A DNA stretch of 64,000 bases from Aeromonas finlandensis (GCF_000764645.1 NZ_JRGK01000031.1:1-64000), one strand, 5' to 3'; counted from the first letter of the stretch, positions 35,484-45,741 are shown. The notes: a model not told the origin generated them from the letters alone. Translations and numbers: made by a program.

Positions 35484-36185
35484 TCACTGCACCGCTTTGG
35501 ATTGACTGCACTGCTTGCCGGGATAGCCGGGCAGATCCTTGGCATCGCTGCCACAGGCGAGCCGTTTGGCCTGTTGCAACCGGGCGGCCAGATTGGCGCT
35601 GTCCACCGGCATCCACTGCATCTGTTTGCCGAGCCAGCTGGCCCAGGCAAACTCGACAAAATAGACCTGATCGCTCTTGCCAAAGTAGCCCGCATCCTGC
35701 AGTAGCCCGGCCAGGGTACGATAGGGGTAGTCGGGCAGCTTGTCGATGCGGGTCGGCAGCTGCTCAGGTGTGAGGGGCTGGCCCTTCTCATCCTTGAGCC
35801 AGGCCCAGTGGTTGTTCTGCATCTGGCTCCAGAAGTTGTCTTTATCCTGCAGGCGACCGATCACCTTGACCCGGGCCTGCTTGACCCCCTGTTGCCACAG
35901 TGCCTTGGTCAGATGGTGCCTGTCCACCAGCCAGTAACCGCCATCGGGCGCAATCACTACGGGGATCTCTTTCTTTTTCATCAACTTGTCGAGCTGCTTT
36001 GCGCTCATGCCAGCCAGGGCGGCCTGCGTTTCATCAACCTGGATCTGGCCAACACCCCCCTGAGTCGGGTGCAAGGCATCGATGCCGATCTCGCACCAGT
36101 TGCCCACCGCAGTGTCGCGCTGGCACGGGGCCAACGCCCAGGCGCCCTGGCTCAAAACACAGGCCAGCAATAACCATGCTTTCAT
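35484..36185 (-). CDS. Exported ParB-like (ParBc_2-type) protein
   Basis: 233 residues from the ATG at 36185 with GAGGAG upstream. A signal peptide MKAWLLLACVLSQGAWA is followed by a ParB/sulfiredoxin-like fold: VGQIQVDETQAALAGMSAKQ, IPVVIAPDGGYWLVDRHHLT. Despite the fold, the export signal argues against a chromosome-partition role. Relatives are putative periplasmic nucleases or nucleotide-binding proteins of unproven function. The reading frame stays open far upstream through the antisense of the next gene, but nothing there is coding on this strand. Confidence 0.75.
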   Translation of the reverse strand: MKAWLLLACVLSQGAWALAPCQRDTAVGNWCEIGIDALHPTQGGVGQIQVDETQAALAGMSAKQLDKLMKKKEIPVVIAPDGGYWLVDRHHLTKALWQQGVKQARVKVIGRLQDKDNFWSQMQNNHWAWLKDEKGQPLTPEQLPTRIDKLPDYPYRTLAGLLQDAGYFGKSDQVYFVEFAWASWLGKQMQWMPVDSANLAARLQQAKRLACGSDAKDLPGYPGKQCSQSKAVQ

Positions 36186-36368
36186 CGTTTGATACTCCTC
36201 GCCACATTGAACTGCAGGGTCGCCGACAGCTCCCCTCCCCGCGATGGGAGATGAGAGCCGAATGCTGGCGGTCAGACCAGTAAACGGGATATCATGATTT
36301 CCCGTCTGTCGGCGACATTTTCTCGCCGAGTTTTCTCCCCGCTTCACACTATTTGAAGGATCCGACCC

Positions 36369-37973
36369 ATGAAAGGATGGAGCCCCTTGCTGGCCCTGTT
36401 GGGCTGCGCCGCTGTCCATGCTGCCGATATTCCCGCCGGAACACAACTCGCCGCCGAACAAGTGGTGGTTCGCCACCTCAAGGACGAACCTGCGAGCCTG
36501 AGCCCGCTCAAACTGGTCGGCTTGCCCGAATTGCAGGTATTGCGGGATCTGTTCGAGGGGCTGCTGACTCAGGGGCCGGATGGCAAACCGGTTGCCGGAG
36601 TCGCTGCGAGCTGGGAGAACAAGGGCAACCAGTTCTTCACCTTCCACCTGCGCCCGGATGCCCGCTGGTCCAACGGCGATCCGGTCAAGGCTGGCGACTT
36701 CGTCTACGGCTGGCGCAAGCTGGTCGACCCGAAAGAGGCTGCTACCTTCGCCTGGTTTGCCCAGCTGGCCCGGTTCGACAAGGTGGACGAGATCGTGGCT
36801 GGCAAATTGCCCGCCAGCGAGCTGGGGGTCAAAGCTATCGATGACCATACCCTGCAGGTGACCCTCTCCCAGCCGGTGCCCTACTTCCTGAGCCTGCTGA
36901 GCCACCCCAGTCTGTCGCCGCTGCATCAGGCTAGCATCGAGCGCTACAGCAACCAGTGGACCCAGCCCGGCAAGCTGGTGGGCAACGGCGCCTTTGTGCT
37001 GAACAACCGGGTGGTCAACGAGAAGCTGGAGCTGACCCCCAACCCCTACTACTGGGATCGGGCCCATACCGTGCTGACCCGGGTGATCTTCATACCCATC
37101 AATCAGGAGACTGCAGCCACCAACCGCTATCTGGCTGGCGATCTGCACATCACCGAATCCTTCCCCAAGGAGCAGTACGACAAGCTGAAGCAGCAGATCC
37201 CGGGTGAGGTCTACACCCCGGAGCAGCTCGGCACCTACTACTACGCCTTCAATACCCGGCAGGCGCCGCTGAGCGATGTACGGGTGCGCAAGGCGCTCTC
37301 CTACACCATCGACCGCGCCCTGATCGCCGACAAGGTGCTCGGTACCGGCGAGAAACCGGCCTACCACTTCACTCCGGATGTAACGGCAGGCTTCGAACCC
37401 AAGGCCAACCTGCTCTCCGCCAGCACGCAGCCGGATCTGGACAACAAGGCCAGAACACTGCTGAAAGAGGCCGGTTATGGCCCGGGCAAGCCACTCAAGC
37501 TGACCCTGCTCTACAACACCGCAGAAATTCACAAGAAGATGGCGCTGGCCATCGCCAGCATGTGGAAGCAGAAGCTGGGCGCCGAGGTCGAGCTGACCAA
37601 TCAGGAGTGGAAGACCTATCTCGACAGCCGCCAGAGCGGTCAGTTCGAGGTGATCCGCTCCTCCTGGGTGGCTGACTACAACGATCCGTCCGCGTTCCTT
37701 GGCCTGTGGGGCTCCCACCACAGCGGCAATATGGCGGGCTTTGCCGATACCGGCTATGACCGTTTGCTGGCTCAGGCGGCCAATACCCGGGATGAGGCGG
37801 AGCGCAGCCGCCTGTTCGATCAGGCGGAGTCCATCCTCACAGAGCAGGCCCCCATCGCCCCCATCTACCAGTACACCAATGCCCGGCTGATCAAGCCCTG
37901 GCTCAAGGGGTACCCCATCAACAATCCGGAAGATGTGGCTTACAGCCGCCAGCTCTATCTCGTCAAACACTGA
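36369..37973 (+). CDS. OppA/MppA-type peptide-binding protein
   Basis: Periplasmic substrate-binding protein of a peptide ABC importer (SBP family 5). 534 residues with a signal peptide ending at VHAAD. Family signature: YWDRAHTVLTRVIFIPINQE, with HLRPDARWSNGDPVKAGDFV earlier and TYYYAFNTRQAPLSDVRVRK later. No permease or ATPase genes are adjacent, so it is an orphan binding protein, like MppA, that probably shares an Opp transporter encoded elsewhere. Confidence 0.9.
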   Translation: MKGWSPLLALLGCAAVHAADIPAGTQLAAEQVVVRHLKDEPASLSPLKLVGLPELQVLRDLFEGLLTQGPDGKPVAGVAASWENKGNQFFTFHLRPDARWSNGDPVKAGDFVYGWRKLVDPKEAATFAWFAQLARFDKVDEIVAGKLPASELGVKAIDDHTLQVTLSQPVPYFLSLLSHPSLSPLHQASIERYSNQWTQPGKLVGNGAFVLNNRVVNEKLELTPNPYYWDRAHTVLTRVIFIPINQETAATNRYLAGDLHITESFPKEQYDKLKQQIPGEVYTPEQLGTYYYAFNTRQAPLSDVRVRKALSYTIDRALIADKVLGTGEKPAYHFTPDVTAGFEPKANLLSASTQPDLDNKARTLLKEAGYGPGKPLKLTLLYNTAEIHKKMALAIASMWKQKLGAEVELTNQEWKTYLDSRQSGQFEVIRSSWVADYNDPSAFLGLWGSHHSGNMAGFADTGYDRLLAQAANTRDEAERSRLFDQAESILTEQAPIAPIYQYTNARLIKPWLKGYPINNPEDVAYSRQLYLVKH

Positions 37974-37998
37974 GTCAGACCCGCTCGCTGAACCGGAC

Positions 37999-38025
37999 AG
38001 GGCCGCCTCGGGCGGCCCTGCTTAT
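37999..38025 (+). terminator. Terminator of the oppA-like gene
   Basis: AGGGCCGCC pairs with GGCGGCCCT around TCG, followed by GCTTATT; the T-run is weak. Confidence 0.6.
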
Positions 38026-38102
38026 TGAGCCCGCACATGCTCAAGTTTTAGGCATGAACTGCCGCCATTCTACTGAATTCCCCCTCTCATCCCCGGTTTC
38101 CA

Positions 38103-38402
38103 ATGCGTTATCTGTTCCTGCTCCCCCTGTTGTGGAACCTGCCCGCTCAGGCCAATAACGAATCCCAATGCCAGCAAGAATTTGTCGACTGGATGCTGCA
38201 CCAGCAGCAACAACTGAGCGATCTCACATCCGACAAGATGACCCGGCGAAGAGCCCAGCGAGCTATCGAACTCGCCCGGCAGGAGCATGAAAAGGCGGGT
38301 AGCTTCTGCCAAACCATGCTGCAAATAGAGGAGTATCGCGACAGCGACCCACTCTTGACCCCGAGCGAGGGGGAGATCCATAACGTCCATCCCGCCAGCT
38401 GA
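38103..38402 (+). CDS. Small exported protein of unknown function
   Basis: 99 residues. A short signal peptide (MRYLFLLPLLWNLPAQA) is followed by an Asn/Gln-rich helical region with two cysteines (SQCQQEF and SFCQTML) that could form a disulphide between two helices, and an acidic tail. I do not recognise a family. It is followed by its own terminator. Confidence 0.6.
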   Translation: MRYLFLLPLLWNLPAQANNESQCQQEFVDWMLHQQQQLSDLTSDKMTRRRAQRAIELARQEHEKAGSFCQTMLQIEEYRDSDPLLTPSEGEIHNVHPAS

Positions 38403-38443
38403 TCCTCACCAGCACCCCTTCCACCCATCAGGCGATGAAGATG

Positions 38444-38473
38444 AAAAAAGCGCGTCAACTGACGCGCTTTTTG
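38444..38473. terminator. Bidirectional terminator before dusA
   Basis: AAAAAGCGCGTCA and TGACGCGCTTTTT form a perfect stem with A- and T-runs between convergent genes. Confidence 0.9.
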
Positions 38474-38496
38474 TTGTTCTTGCAGCAGACTGCGGC

Positions 38497-39549
38497 TTAT
38501 TCGGCGGTCTCGCTGCTGGCGAACTCCGGCACCTTGGCCATGGCATCCAGCACCACCTGAATACCGGCGCCCGGTTTGCAGGCGTTCTCGCTGAGGTGAC
38601 GGCGCCAGGCGCGGGCCCCCTGCATGTTCTGGAACAGCCCCAGAATATGGCGGGTCATGTGGGAGAGGTAGTTACCCTTGGCCAGCTCCTGCTCGATATA
38701 GGGCAGCATCATCCGCACCACCTCGTGGCGGCTCGGCACGGCATTGTTCTGGCCGAACACCATATTATCCACCTGAGCCAGAATGTAGGGGTTCTGATAG
38801 GCTTCGCGCCCCATCATCACGCCATCCACGTGCTGCAGATGCTCAAGGGTCTGCTCCATAGAGGTGACACCGCCGTTGAGGGCGATGGTGAGATCCGGGT
38901 AATCCTGCTTGACCCGATAGACGCGGGGATAATCAAGCGGCGGGATCTCGCGGTTCTCCTTGGGGCTCAGGCCGCTCAGCCACGCCTTGCGGGCATGGAC
39001 GATAAAGGTGTCGCAACCGGCATCGCGCACCTGTTCGATAAAGGCCTGCAAAAATTCGTAGGAGTCCTGATCGTCGATACCGATACGGGTCTTCACCGTC
39101 ACCGGGATATCGACCACATCGCGCATCGCCTTGACGCAGTCAGCCACCAGCGCCGGTTCACCCATCAGGCAGGCGCCAAAACGGCCATTCTGCACCCGAT
39201 CGGAGGGGCAGCCGACGTTGATGTTCACCTCGTCATAGCCACGCTCCTCGGCCAGCTTGGCACAGCGCGCCAGATCGGCCGGATTGCTGCCACCCAGCTG
39301 CAGGGAGATGGGGTGCTCCTGCTCGCTGTAACCCAGATAATCCCCCTTGCCGTGGATGATGGCACCGGTGGTCACCATTTCGGTATAGAGCAAGGTCTGG
39401 CGGCTCATCAGTCGATGAAAGTAACGGCAATGCCGATCAGTCCAGTCCAGCATGGGGGCAATCGAGAATGTCTGGCGGTGGGCAGGCGTGCCTGAGACGG
39501 CCTCAGAGCCTGATTTCACGGGGTTTTCACTGATTTGTTGCTGAGTCAT
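38497..39549 (-). CDS. dusA: DusA, tRNA-dihydrouridine synthase A
   Basis: FMN/NADPH enzyme that makes dihydrouridine at positions 20/20a of tRNA. 350 residues from the ATG at 39549. The FMN-site opening is [20 protein letters not shown], the catalytic Cys is in [19 protein letters not shown], and [11 protein letters not shown] lies near the end. The first ~25 residues before HRQTFSIAP are not conserved. The 5' end of dusA is a known integration site for DusA-associated integrases, and a broken one starts 88 bp upstream on the opposite strand. Confidence 0.94.
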   Translation of the reverse strand: MTQQQISENPVKSGSEAVSGTPAHRQTFSIAPMLDWTDRHCRYFHRLMSRQTLLYTEMVTTGAIIHGKGDYLGYSEQEHPISLQLGGSNPADLARCAKLAEERGYDEVNINVGCPSDRVQNGRFGACLMGEPALVADCVKAMRDVVDIPVTVKTRIGIDDQDSYEFLQAFIEQVRDAGCDTFIVHARKAWLSGLSPKENREIPPLDYPRVYRVKQDYPDLTIALNGGVTSMEQTLEHLQHVDGVMMGREAYQNPYILAQVDNMVFGQNNAVPSRHEVVRMMLPYIEQELAKGNYLSHMTRHILGLFQNMQGARAWRRHLSENACKPGAGIQVVLDAMAKVPEFASSETAE

Positions 39550-39636
39550 TTGCAGGTGTTTCCAGACATTTGTTGATTGGATCTGCCCCATATCTGCCCC
39601 CCATTTCATGGGGCAGTTGTACTCCACGAGGTATCT

Positions 39637-40055
39637 ATGGCTGGCTACACAATAGAAATACGTAAGGCCAGCAAAGGCGAGTTACGCTATCGCTGTACCA
39701 TCAGGGAACATAAAGGCGAAGAGGTAGTATACCGAGAATCCCGGACCTTTGGCAGACAGTCAGACGCCAAGAGCCGGAGAATGCTGAGGGTTGCGATGAT
39801 CGCGCGAGATGGTTTGCCAGGCCAGGTACCACCCGCCCCCACCATCCGCGAACTGATTTTCCTCTACCGCACCCAACCAGCCATCAGCCACACCACAGGC
39901 AGAATTGCCTCGACCCGGTTGCCGATTGCGATATCGCCAAACACAGTACAGCTCTCATCATCACCTTGGGGTCACTCAACAACGTCAAGGGCGGTCACAT
40001 ATATCGTCAGTGGGAACCTGTATTCACCACATTGGCACTTCAGAGACCATTTCGG
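39637..40055 (+). pseudogene. DusA-associated integrase, truncated and frameshifted
   Basis: The ATG at 39637 opens [20 protein letters not shown], the start typical of the tyrosine recombinases that integrate at dusA; RESRTFGRQSDAKSRRM and the ELIFLYRTQP region continue the arm-binding domain. After about 90 codons the family-like reading passes to another frame (CDIAKHSTALIITLGSL), and the catalytic domain with its R-H-R-Y residues is missing; the sequence then runs into the patatin gene. It cannot be active. Confidence 0.75.
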
Positions 40056-40056
40056 G

Positions 40057-40923
40057 TTAAGCGGCCCCCCTTTGACGCTCTCTTCGTGCCCGCAGCAAGC
40101 TCTGGCGACCCTGCCAGTAGCCCTGCAGATAACCGGCATCAAGCTTGGCCGGATCCTTGGTGAACCGGGATACAGCAAAGTCACCGGGCGGAGCTATCAC
40201 CTCGATGGTGCAATCCGCCGGGGGATTGGCAATGAAATCGAGCGCACGGTTGTAGCTATCTGCTCGCATCAACATGGCGTTGGCCAACGCAGGCTGAGTT
40301 TTGAGCAACGTTCTCACCATCCAGCAGAATCGCACCGGCTTCTTTCGATAACCCCAGGGTTCGGACAGGATGACCGTGAGCTGGCGGGCGCCCCGGCGAT
40401 AAGCTTCGATCACCGGAATGGAGTCACTTAGGCCACCGTCCGCCATGGGGCGCCCTTCAACACAGGGGGTATCATGCTGCACCACAGGTAAGGCACAGGT
40501 GGCTTTCAGCACCTCATCCATATTGTCATGGTGCACAGGCTGGTAGGCGGCACGGCCCGTCTCCACATCGGTGGTTACCGCATAGAAGGGGATCGCCCGC
40601 TCACGTAAGGTATCGAGATCGAGCGGGAAACGATGACAGCTGGTGCGCCACAACCAGTCGATATCCACCAGATCACCGCCTCGGGCAAAGCGCAGTGGAT
40701 CGAGGAATTGCGAGCTGCAGGCGAGCTCGGTAATGATGTGGTAGCTACGACGGGTCTGCCCGCTCAGGTAGGAGAGCAGGGTGGTCGCACCGGCCGAGAC
40801 GCCGATGGCAAAATCAAAGGGGAGATAGTTGCTCTCGATGAAGGCATCGAGAACGCCGCTGGCAAAGATGCCGCGCATCGCCCCTCCCTCGACGATAATG
40901 GCCGACATATTGCCAGCCGTCAT
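40057..40923 (-). CDS. Patatin-like phospholipase, YjjU-type
   Basis: Ser-Asp dyad lipid acyl hydrolase. 288 residues from the ATG at 40923, chosen because GGGGAG lies six bases upstream; a longer form from 41019 is possible. Oxyanion loop VEGGAMRGIFASGVLD, nucleophile Ser in GVSAG, and Asp in ADGGLSDSIPV. LDPLRFARGGDLVDIDWL is close to E. coli YjjU. The gene abuts the broken integrase, and no clear terminator separates them. Confidence 0.88.
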   Translation of the reverse strand: MTAGNMSAIIVEGGAMRGIFASGVLDAFIESNYLPFDFAIGVSAGATTLLSYLSGQTRRSYHIITELACSSQFLDPLRFARGGDLVDIDWLWRTSCHRFPLDLDTLRERAIPFYAVTTDVETGRAAYQPVHHDNMDEVLKATCALPVVQHDTPCVEGRPMADGGLSDSIPVIEAYRRGARQLTVILSEPWGYRKKPVRFCWMVRTLLKTQPALANAMLMRADSYNRALDFIANPPADCTIEVIAPPGDFAVSRFTKDPAKLDAGYLQGYWQGRQSLLRARRERQRGAA

Positions 40924-41131
40924 CGCATGCTCCCCAGATATGATTCCCAGCTGGACACGAGTATCCGAAATAGATCGAGTTGCTTGCTGCAATTTATTTT
41001 GGTGGAACATTGATAACATCCGTCGATAGATTTGCCATTTACATAGGCGGCCATACGAAGGCCACAGATCATGGGACGAACCATTTTTAAATGGTTGGTC
41101 TGGGTTGATAATACAGATAATAAAATCTGAT

Positions 41132-42280
41132 TTACCGAGGCACCCTGATCCCGCCTCTCACTCCCTTCGGACTAAATACAACTTGCCAGAGCTGAATATC
41201 CCGAGCCCGAAAAGCACCCGCACATGCATTCAGGTAATAACTGAACATCAGATAAAACCGTTCGCTGTATTTACTTTTTAGTCTCGGCCAACTTTCAACA
41301 AAGCGCTCATACCACGCCATCAAAGTACGATCGTAATCTGCCCCGAAATTGTGCCAATCCTCCATAACAAAGTGTTTTTCACTATAGTTAGCAATATGCG
41401 CTACAGAGGGAAGGCAGCCATTAGGGAAAATATATTTATTGATCCAGGGGTCAACATTTAAGTCTGTTTTATTGGAACCGATACTGTGTAATAAAAACAG
41501 ACCATCATCTGCCAGGCATCGCGCCGCCACCGCAAAATAAGTAGCGTAATTTTTGGGCCCTACGTGTTCGAACATACCCACAGAGACGATGCGATCAAAT
41601 TGTTCATTCAGATCACGATAATCTTGCAGACGAATATCTACTGGCAGACCCGTGCAGTTGTCTTGTGCCAGCTTCTGCTGCTCTTCCGATATTGTAACGC
41701 CGACCACTGACACCCCGTAGTGGCTCGCGGCGAAGCGTGCCAGGCCACCCCAACCACAACCAATGTCCAGTAATCTCATCCCCTTCTTGAGCTGCAGCTT
41801 CTCACAGATCAGCCGTAGTTTGTCGCTCTGCGCCTGTTCAAGCTGATCTGTATCAGCCCAGTATCCGCAAGAGTATTGCATATAGGGATCAAGCATCTCT
41901 TCAAACAAATCATTACCGAGATCGTAATGCTCTTTACCGACCTGCCAGGCTCTCTTGCGAGTTTGTTTGTTAAATATCTTGGCTGACAAGGCATAGATCA
42001 CATCGCCAAACCGACGAGGCATGCGCTGCTCCAAACCAGCACTCAGGATACGGTCAAACAACATATCGAGTCGATCGCAAGTCCACCAGTTATCCATATA
42101 GCTTTCGCCAAGACCCAGTGATCCCTCTTGTAATACTCGCTGGAAAAATAATGGATTAATCACCCGGATATCATATGGGCGACTACCATTGATGGTAATG
42201 CCCGCATAACCAAGTAACTCTTCGACAATATTGTAATAACGATCTTTTGTAACATCTAGGGTTGCAACTTGAACCGACAT
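41132..42280 (-). CDS. cfa: Cyclopropane-fatty-acyl-phospholipid synthase
   Basis: SAM-dependent enzyme that adds a methylene bridge to unsaturated acyl chains of membrane phospholipids, usually at stationary phase or under acid stress. 382 residues, exactly E. coli Cfa length. RVLQEGSLGLGESYMDNWW, the SAM site LLDIGCGWGGLARF, SVGMFEHVGPKNY and DPWINKYIFPNGCLPS are all present. AAGGA precedes the ATG. Its codon use is more AT-rich than the flanking core genes. The 350 bp upstream hold no ORF. Confidence 0.95.
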   Translation of the reverse strand: MSVQVATLDVTKDRYYNIVEELLGYAGITINGSRPYDIRVINPLFFQRVLQEGSLGLGESYMDNWWTCDRLDMLFDRILSAGLEQRMPRRFGDVIYALSAKIFNKQTRKRAWQVGKEHYDLGNDLFEEMLDPYMQYSCGYWADTDQLEQAQSDKLRLICEKLQLKKGMRLLDIGCGWGGLARFAASHYGVSVVGVTISEEQQKLAQDNCTGLPVDIRLQDYRDLNEQFDRIVSVGMFEHVGPKNYATYFAVAARCLADDGLFLLHSIGSNKTDLNVDPWINKYIFPNGCLPSVAHIANYSEKHFVMEDWHNFGADYDRTLMAWYERFVESWPRLKSKYSERFYLMFSYYLNACAGAFRARDIQLWQVVFSPKGVRGGIRVPR

Positions 42281-42570
42281 ACGACTATTCCTTGACGTAT
42301 AGGAAATTTAAACAACATTTTCGATTATACGTGTGCCTGATGCTTCCATATGGAAACAAGGCGGTAAATCATCAAACTATAGTTTATTTATATTGCAGAC
42401 TGGATTGCCATAAAACCTCCGACGTGTAGATAAACACTGACCATCTATTTATTTAAATGCAGCGATACGTTCATATCACTCTCATCGATTTAGCGCATCC
42501 AGAGAGTATCAATAGTATCTCTGAGGCGTGAAAGGATAACAGTCGAGTTCTGAACAATTCACTTTCGTGA

Positions 42571-42595
42571 GGGGCAGAGGAAAATCATCTGCCCC
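42571..42595. terminator. Hairpin downstream of the CBS-BON gene
   Basis: GGGGCAGA pairs with TCTGCCCC around a nine-base loop, about 40 bases after the CBS-BON stop. There is no strong T-run, so terminator function is only likely. Confidence 0.45.
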
Positions 42596-42631
42596 ATTAT
42601 TGTCAAAAAGCATCTACGTAAATATCAGGTA

Positions 42632-43342
42632 TCACCCATTTTTGGGAAGAAAAAGCCCTGTTATTGGCTCTACGAAAACCAGGTGATCCTGCACATCACA
42701 GTTGCCAGTCACCTCTTCGATTAGAGTAATCAAAGCCGTTCTTAAATTTTCATCCAAAATAGTTCCATAGATCTCTACGACACCATTTGTGACGTTAACC
42801 CTGATACGGCTCTTGGGCGCCCAATGTTGATTGTGTATTCGATGAATTATTTCTTTTTTAATATGATAATCATCAGCATGTTCTGGACTGTGGTCACGGA
42901 CCAAAATAGTGCGCAGTGCCTTTAAAATGTCTGCGCGGGTAATAATACCGACTAATTTCCCCTCCCTCACCACGGGCACACGCTTGATCTTGTTGCTTTC
43001 CATCAAACTGATGACTTCATCAAGTGGCATCTCAGGAGTGACAGTTAACGGTTTGGTGGTCATAACCTCATTGGCATAACAAGCATGACTCTGGACGTAC
43101 TCTTTAGCGAGTTCTCCCGGGCTATAAAAGAGTTCTTTCCAATGTGGCCGCTTTATCTCCGTCCCTAGTTCACTTCGACGCAGCAGATCGCCCTCGGTAA
43201 CAATCCCAACCATTACGCCATCACCATTAAGCACGGGTAAGCCACTTATTTTCAAATTGAGGAGTAGACTGACCACCTCAAGAATAGGAGTGTGTTCGTT
43301 TACTGTGACGGGTGCAGTCGTCATCACATTTTCAGCGATCAT
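42632..43342 (-). CDS. CBS-pair protein with C-terminal BON domain
   Basis: 236 residues. Two CBS motifs span about 1-150 (MIAENVMTTAPVTVNEHTP, GLPVLNGDGVMVGIVTEGDL; VMTTKPLTVTPEMPLDEV, RVPVVREGKLVGIITRADIL) and should bind an adenine nucleotide. The last ~60 residues form a BON domain (VNVTNGVVEIYGTI). Such soluble CBS-BON proteins are linked to energy or stress sensing; the partner here is unknown. It lies 32 bases downstream of nimT on the same strand. Confidence 0.85.
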   Translation of the reverse strand: MIAENVMTTAPVTVNEHTPILEVVSLLLNLKISGLPVLNGDGVMVGIVTEGDLLRRSELGTEIKRPHWKELFYSPGELAKEYVQSHACYANEVMTTKPLTVTPEMPLDEVISLMESNKIKRVPVVREGKLVGIITRADILKALRTILVRDHSPEHADDYHIKKEIIHRIHNQHWAPKSRIRVNVTNGVVEIYGTILDENLRTALITLIEEVTGNCDVQDHLVFVEPITGLFLPKNG

Positions 43343-43374
43343 GGTTATCTCCTGACGTTAAGGTTTCCAATTAG

Positions 43375-44598
43375 TCAACTAGTTGCGTCTAATGAAGTCA
43401 TCACAGGGAGCAGGCGCGATCTGCCTGCCATATATCCGAATATCATCAGGATCAATGCCAGAACAGCACAACCAGCAAGCGGCAGCGTCCAATTGCCAAT
43501 CCTGTCGTGGATCATGCCGGCAATAGGAGGGCCAATTGCTGCCAACAGATATCCCACACACTGTGCCATTCCAGATAATGACGCTGCTTGGGTTGAATTG
43601 GCTGAACGTAAACTAATAAATGCCAGACCAAGAATAACGCCAGCACCGGTACTGATCCCGAGCAGCACCACCCAGAGCGTTGCAAGGGAAGGAACAGCCA
43701 TTAATCCAATCAGGCCCACAAAGCCCAGTAAGGCAAACAAGACTCCGAGCGCGCGCTGATCACGAAGCCGGACGAGTACAGGGCCAATGAAGAAACCTGG
43801 TACTGCAGTTGAAAGCTGTAACACCCCATGAAGTGAACCCGCTTCGGTCACACTGAAGCCAAGGTGCTGCAACATGGAAGGCAGCCAGGCAACGATGATG
43901 TAATAGACAAAAGAGTTAATGCCAAAATAGAGTGAAACCTGCCAGGCCAGCCCCGCTCCCCACACGCCAGTCTTGGGCTGAGTGTTTATAACGCCCGGAT
44001 TATCTTGCTTAACCTTGTTACGTGTTATTTGTGGTAACCACACCGCCAGCGCAACCAGCGGAAATATCAGGGTAAATAATATAGAGTTCTGCCAACCCGT
44101 ATGAAAATATTGCGTCAATGGAATAACAGTGGCGGATCCCAGTGCTGCAGCCAGTCCCATAGTTAACGCATAAAACCCTGTCAGACTTGCTGCTTTATGG
44201 GGCAAATCACGTTTTAAAATACCAGGCAGCAATACATTTCCTATCGCTATCCCAAGCCCCACCAGCAAGGTACCACCGTATAAACCGGTCAGACCCGCAA
44301 AGGAGCGGATACACACACCGAGAGCAATGGTTATCAACGCAAGAAATAACGCCTTTTCCATGCCGATTTTATGTGCCAATCCTGCCGCGCAGGGTGAGAA
44401 CATGGCAAAAGCCAGCAGCGGCAATGTCTGCAACAGTCCAGCCTGAGCGGCAGTCAACTCAAAGCAGCTTCTAACCATATCCAACAGGGGGGACAAACTC
44501 GTGAAAGGGGCACGAAGATTCGTTGCAATAAGCAGTATGCCAGTGATTAATAACAAATTTCTTTTTTTAACAATTGGTGATTCTGGTACTTCACGCAT
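43375..44598 (-). CDS. nimT: MFS exporter, NimT (YeaN)/CynX-like
   Basis: 407 residues with twelve membrane helices. The opening RNLLLITGILLIATNLRAPF and the loop TLPLLAFAMFSPCAAGLA are characteristic of the CynX/NimT branch of the major facilitator superfamily. E. coli NimT exports 2-nitroimidazole and is controlled by the adjacent divergent AraC-type NimR. The same divergent pair is seen here with a 149-bp gap, which supports the assignment more than sequence alone. Confidence 0.78.
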   Translation of the reverse strand: MREVPESPIVKKRNLLLITGILLIATNLRAPFTSLSPLLDMVRSCFELTAAQAGLLQTLPLLAFAMFSPCAAGLAHKIGMEKALFLALITIALGVCIRSFAGLTGLYGGTLLVGLGIAIGNVLLPGILKRDLPHKAASLTGFYALTMGLAAALGSATVIPLTQYFHTGWQNSILFTLIFPLVALAVWLPQITRNKVKQDNPGVINTQPKTGVWGAGLAWQVSLYFGINSFVYYIIVAWLPSMLQHLGFSVTEAGSLHGVLQLSTAVPGFFIGPVLVRLRDQRALGVLFALLGFVGLIGLMAVPSLATLWVVLLGISTGAGVILGLAFISLRSANSTQAASLSGMAQCVGYLLAAIGPPIAGMIHDRIGNWTLPLAGCAVLALILMIFGYMAGRSRLLPVMTSLDATS

Positions 44599-44747
44599 CG
44601 TTTACTACTCTAAATTAAATTTCGGAGGCACTATAACCCTTTGTCTTTCTGGCCTTATATCGACATAATAACAATCAATCTCTAAATTTCGCCAAAAGCA
44701 CTAATTCATGCTTCCATCAGCAAAGAAAAAAGAGGCCATCGCAGCGC

Positions 44748-45530
44748 ATGTCATTGTCCAAGTCATTGAAAAATTTCGATATTGATCTAAATACAAACCC
44801 AGTTGTGGCCATGAAGGTTCACTCGGGAGACGGTGATGAAGAGCTCCCATTACATGTGCACAGAAAAGGGCAGCTGATATTGACCCTGCATGGCGGTGTT
44901 ACCTGTCTTGCGCCCAATGCATACTGGATGGTCCCTGCAAACTGTGCCGCCTGGATTCCAGCAGGGCAGCCGCATAGCAATAGAGTGACAAGTAATGCCA
45001 AAGTATTGTTTTTGTATATTGAGCCCAATGTTCCAGGTATGCCGCAGGAATGCTGTACGCTACACATAAGCGCAATGCTGCGTGAGATGATGAAACATTT
45101 TGAGAGTTTTTCTCAGGATTACTCCAGTACCAGTTATAGTGCCCAATTTGCCCAGATCATGCTCCATGAACTCACCCTTATGCCTGTTGAACGACTAAGC
45201 CTGCCAATCAGTGACAATGCCAAGATAAGACTTCTTGCGGATAGCCTGATGAATTACCCGGGGGATAGAAGCTCGCTTGAAATATGGGCCAGTAGGCTAG
45301 CCATGAGTAAACGTACTTTTGAGCGATTTGTCCTGAAGGAAACCGGAATGACGTTCGGAAGATGGCGGCAACAGCTGCAACTTTTGGTGGCTATACGACT
45401 GCTTGTCACTGGTAGCTCAGTCCAGAATACAGCCTATGAGCTGGGTTATGACTCGGTCACGGCATTTATTACCATGTTCAAGAAAATGCTTGGAACCACG
45501 CCTGGACGTTATCTTGAAAATAAAGAGTGA
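44748..45530 (+). CDS. nimR: AraC-family regulator, NimR (YeaM)-like
   Basis: 260 residues. An N-terminal cupin sensor (LPLHVHRKGQLILTLHGGVT, WIPAGQPHSNRVT) and a C-terminal AraC double HTH (WASRLAMSKRTFERFVLKET, YELGYDSVTAFITMFKKMLG then TTPGRY). These segments closely follow E. coli NimR. Probable repressor or activator of the divergent exporter gene. The inducer is unknown here. Confidence 0.82.
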   Translation: MSLSKSLKNFDIDLNTNPVVAMKVHSGDGDEELPLHVHRKGQLILTLHGGVTCLAPNAYWMVPANCAAWIPAGQPHSNRVTSNAKVLFLYIEPNVPGMPQECCTLHISAMLREMMKHFESFSQDYSSTSYSAQFAQIMLHELTLMPVERLSLPISDNAKIRLLADSLMNYPGDRSSLEIWASRLAMSKRTFERFVLKETGMTFGRWRQQLQLLVAIRLLVTGSSVQNTAYELGYDSVTAFITMFKKMLGTTPGRYLENKE

Positions 45531-45741
45531 TTATTACTCTGTGATAGCACACCATCAACCAGATTGTCATAATTTAGCGATAATCTGGCGATACTGAAAT
45601 ACAACTCCCCTACGAACACATGCCAAAATCCAGCTACTGGACAGTTGAGTCATAGAAAGACCAATAAGTTCTTAGCATTATATGATGAAGCATGATGGCA
45701 GTGTCATCACAGATACTTGACTAAAGTTCCAGGGGGCATCA

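Noticed and set aside
36186-37970. Upstream extension of the ParB-like frame to an 828-residue protein
   Set aside because: The extra part is antisense to the oppA-like gene. A signal peptide and a GAGGAG site mark the true start at 36185.
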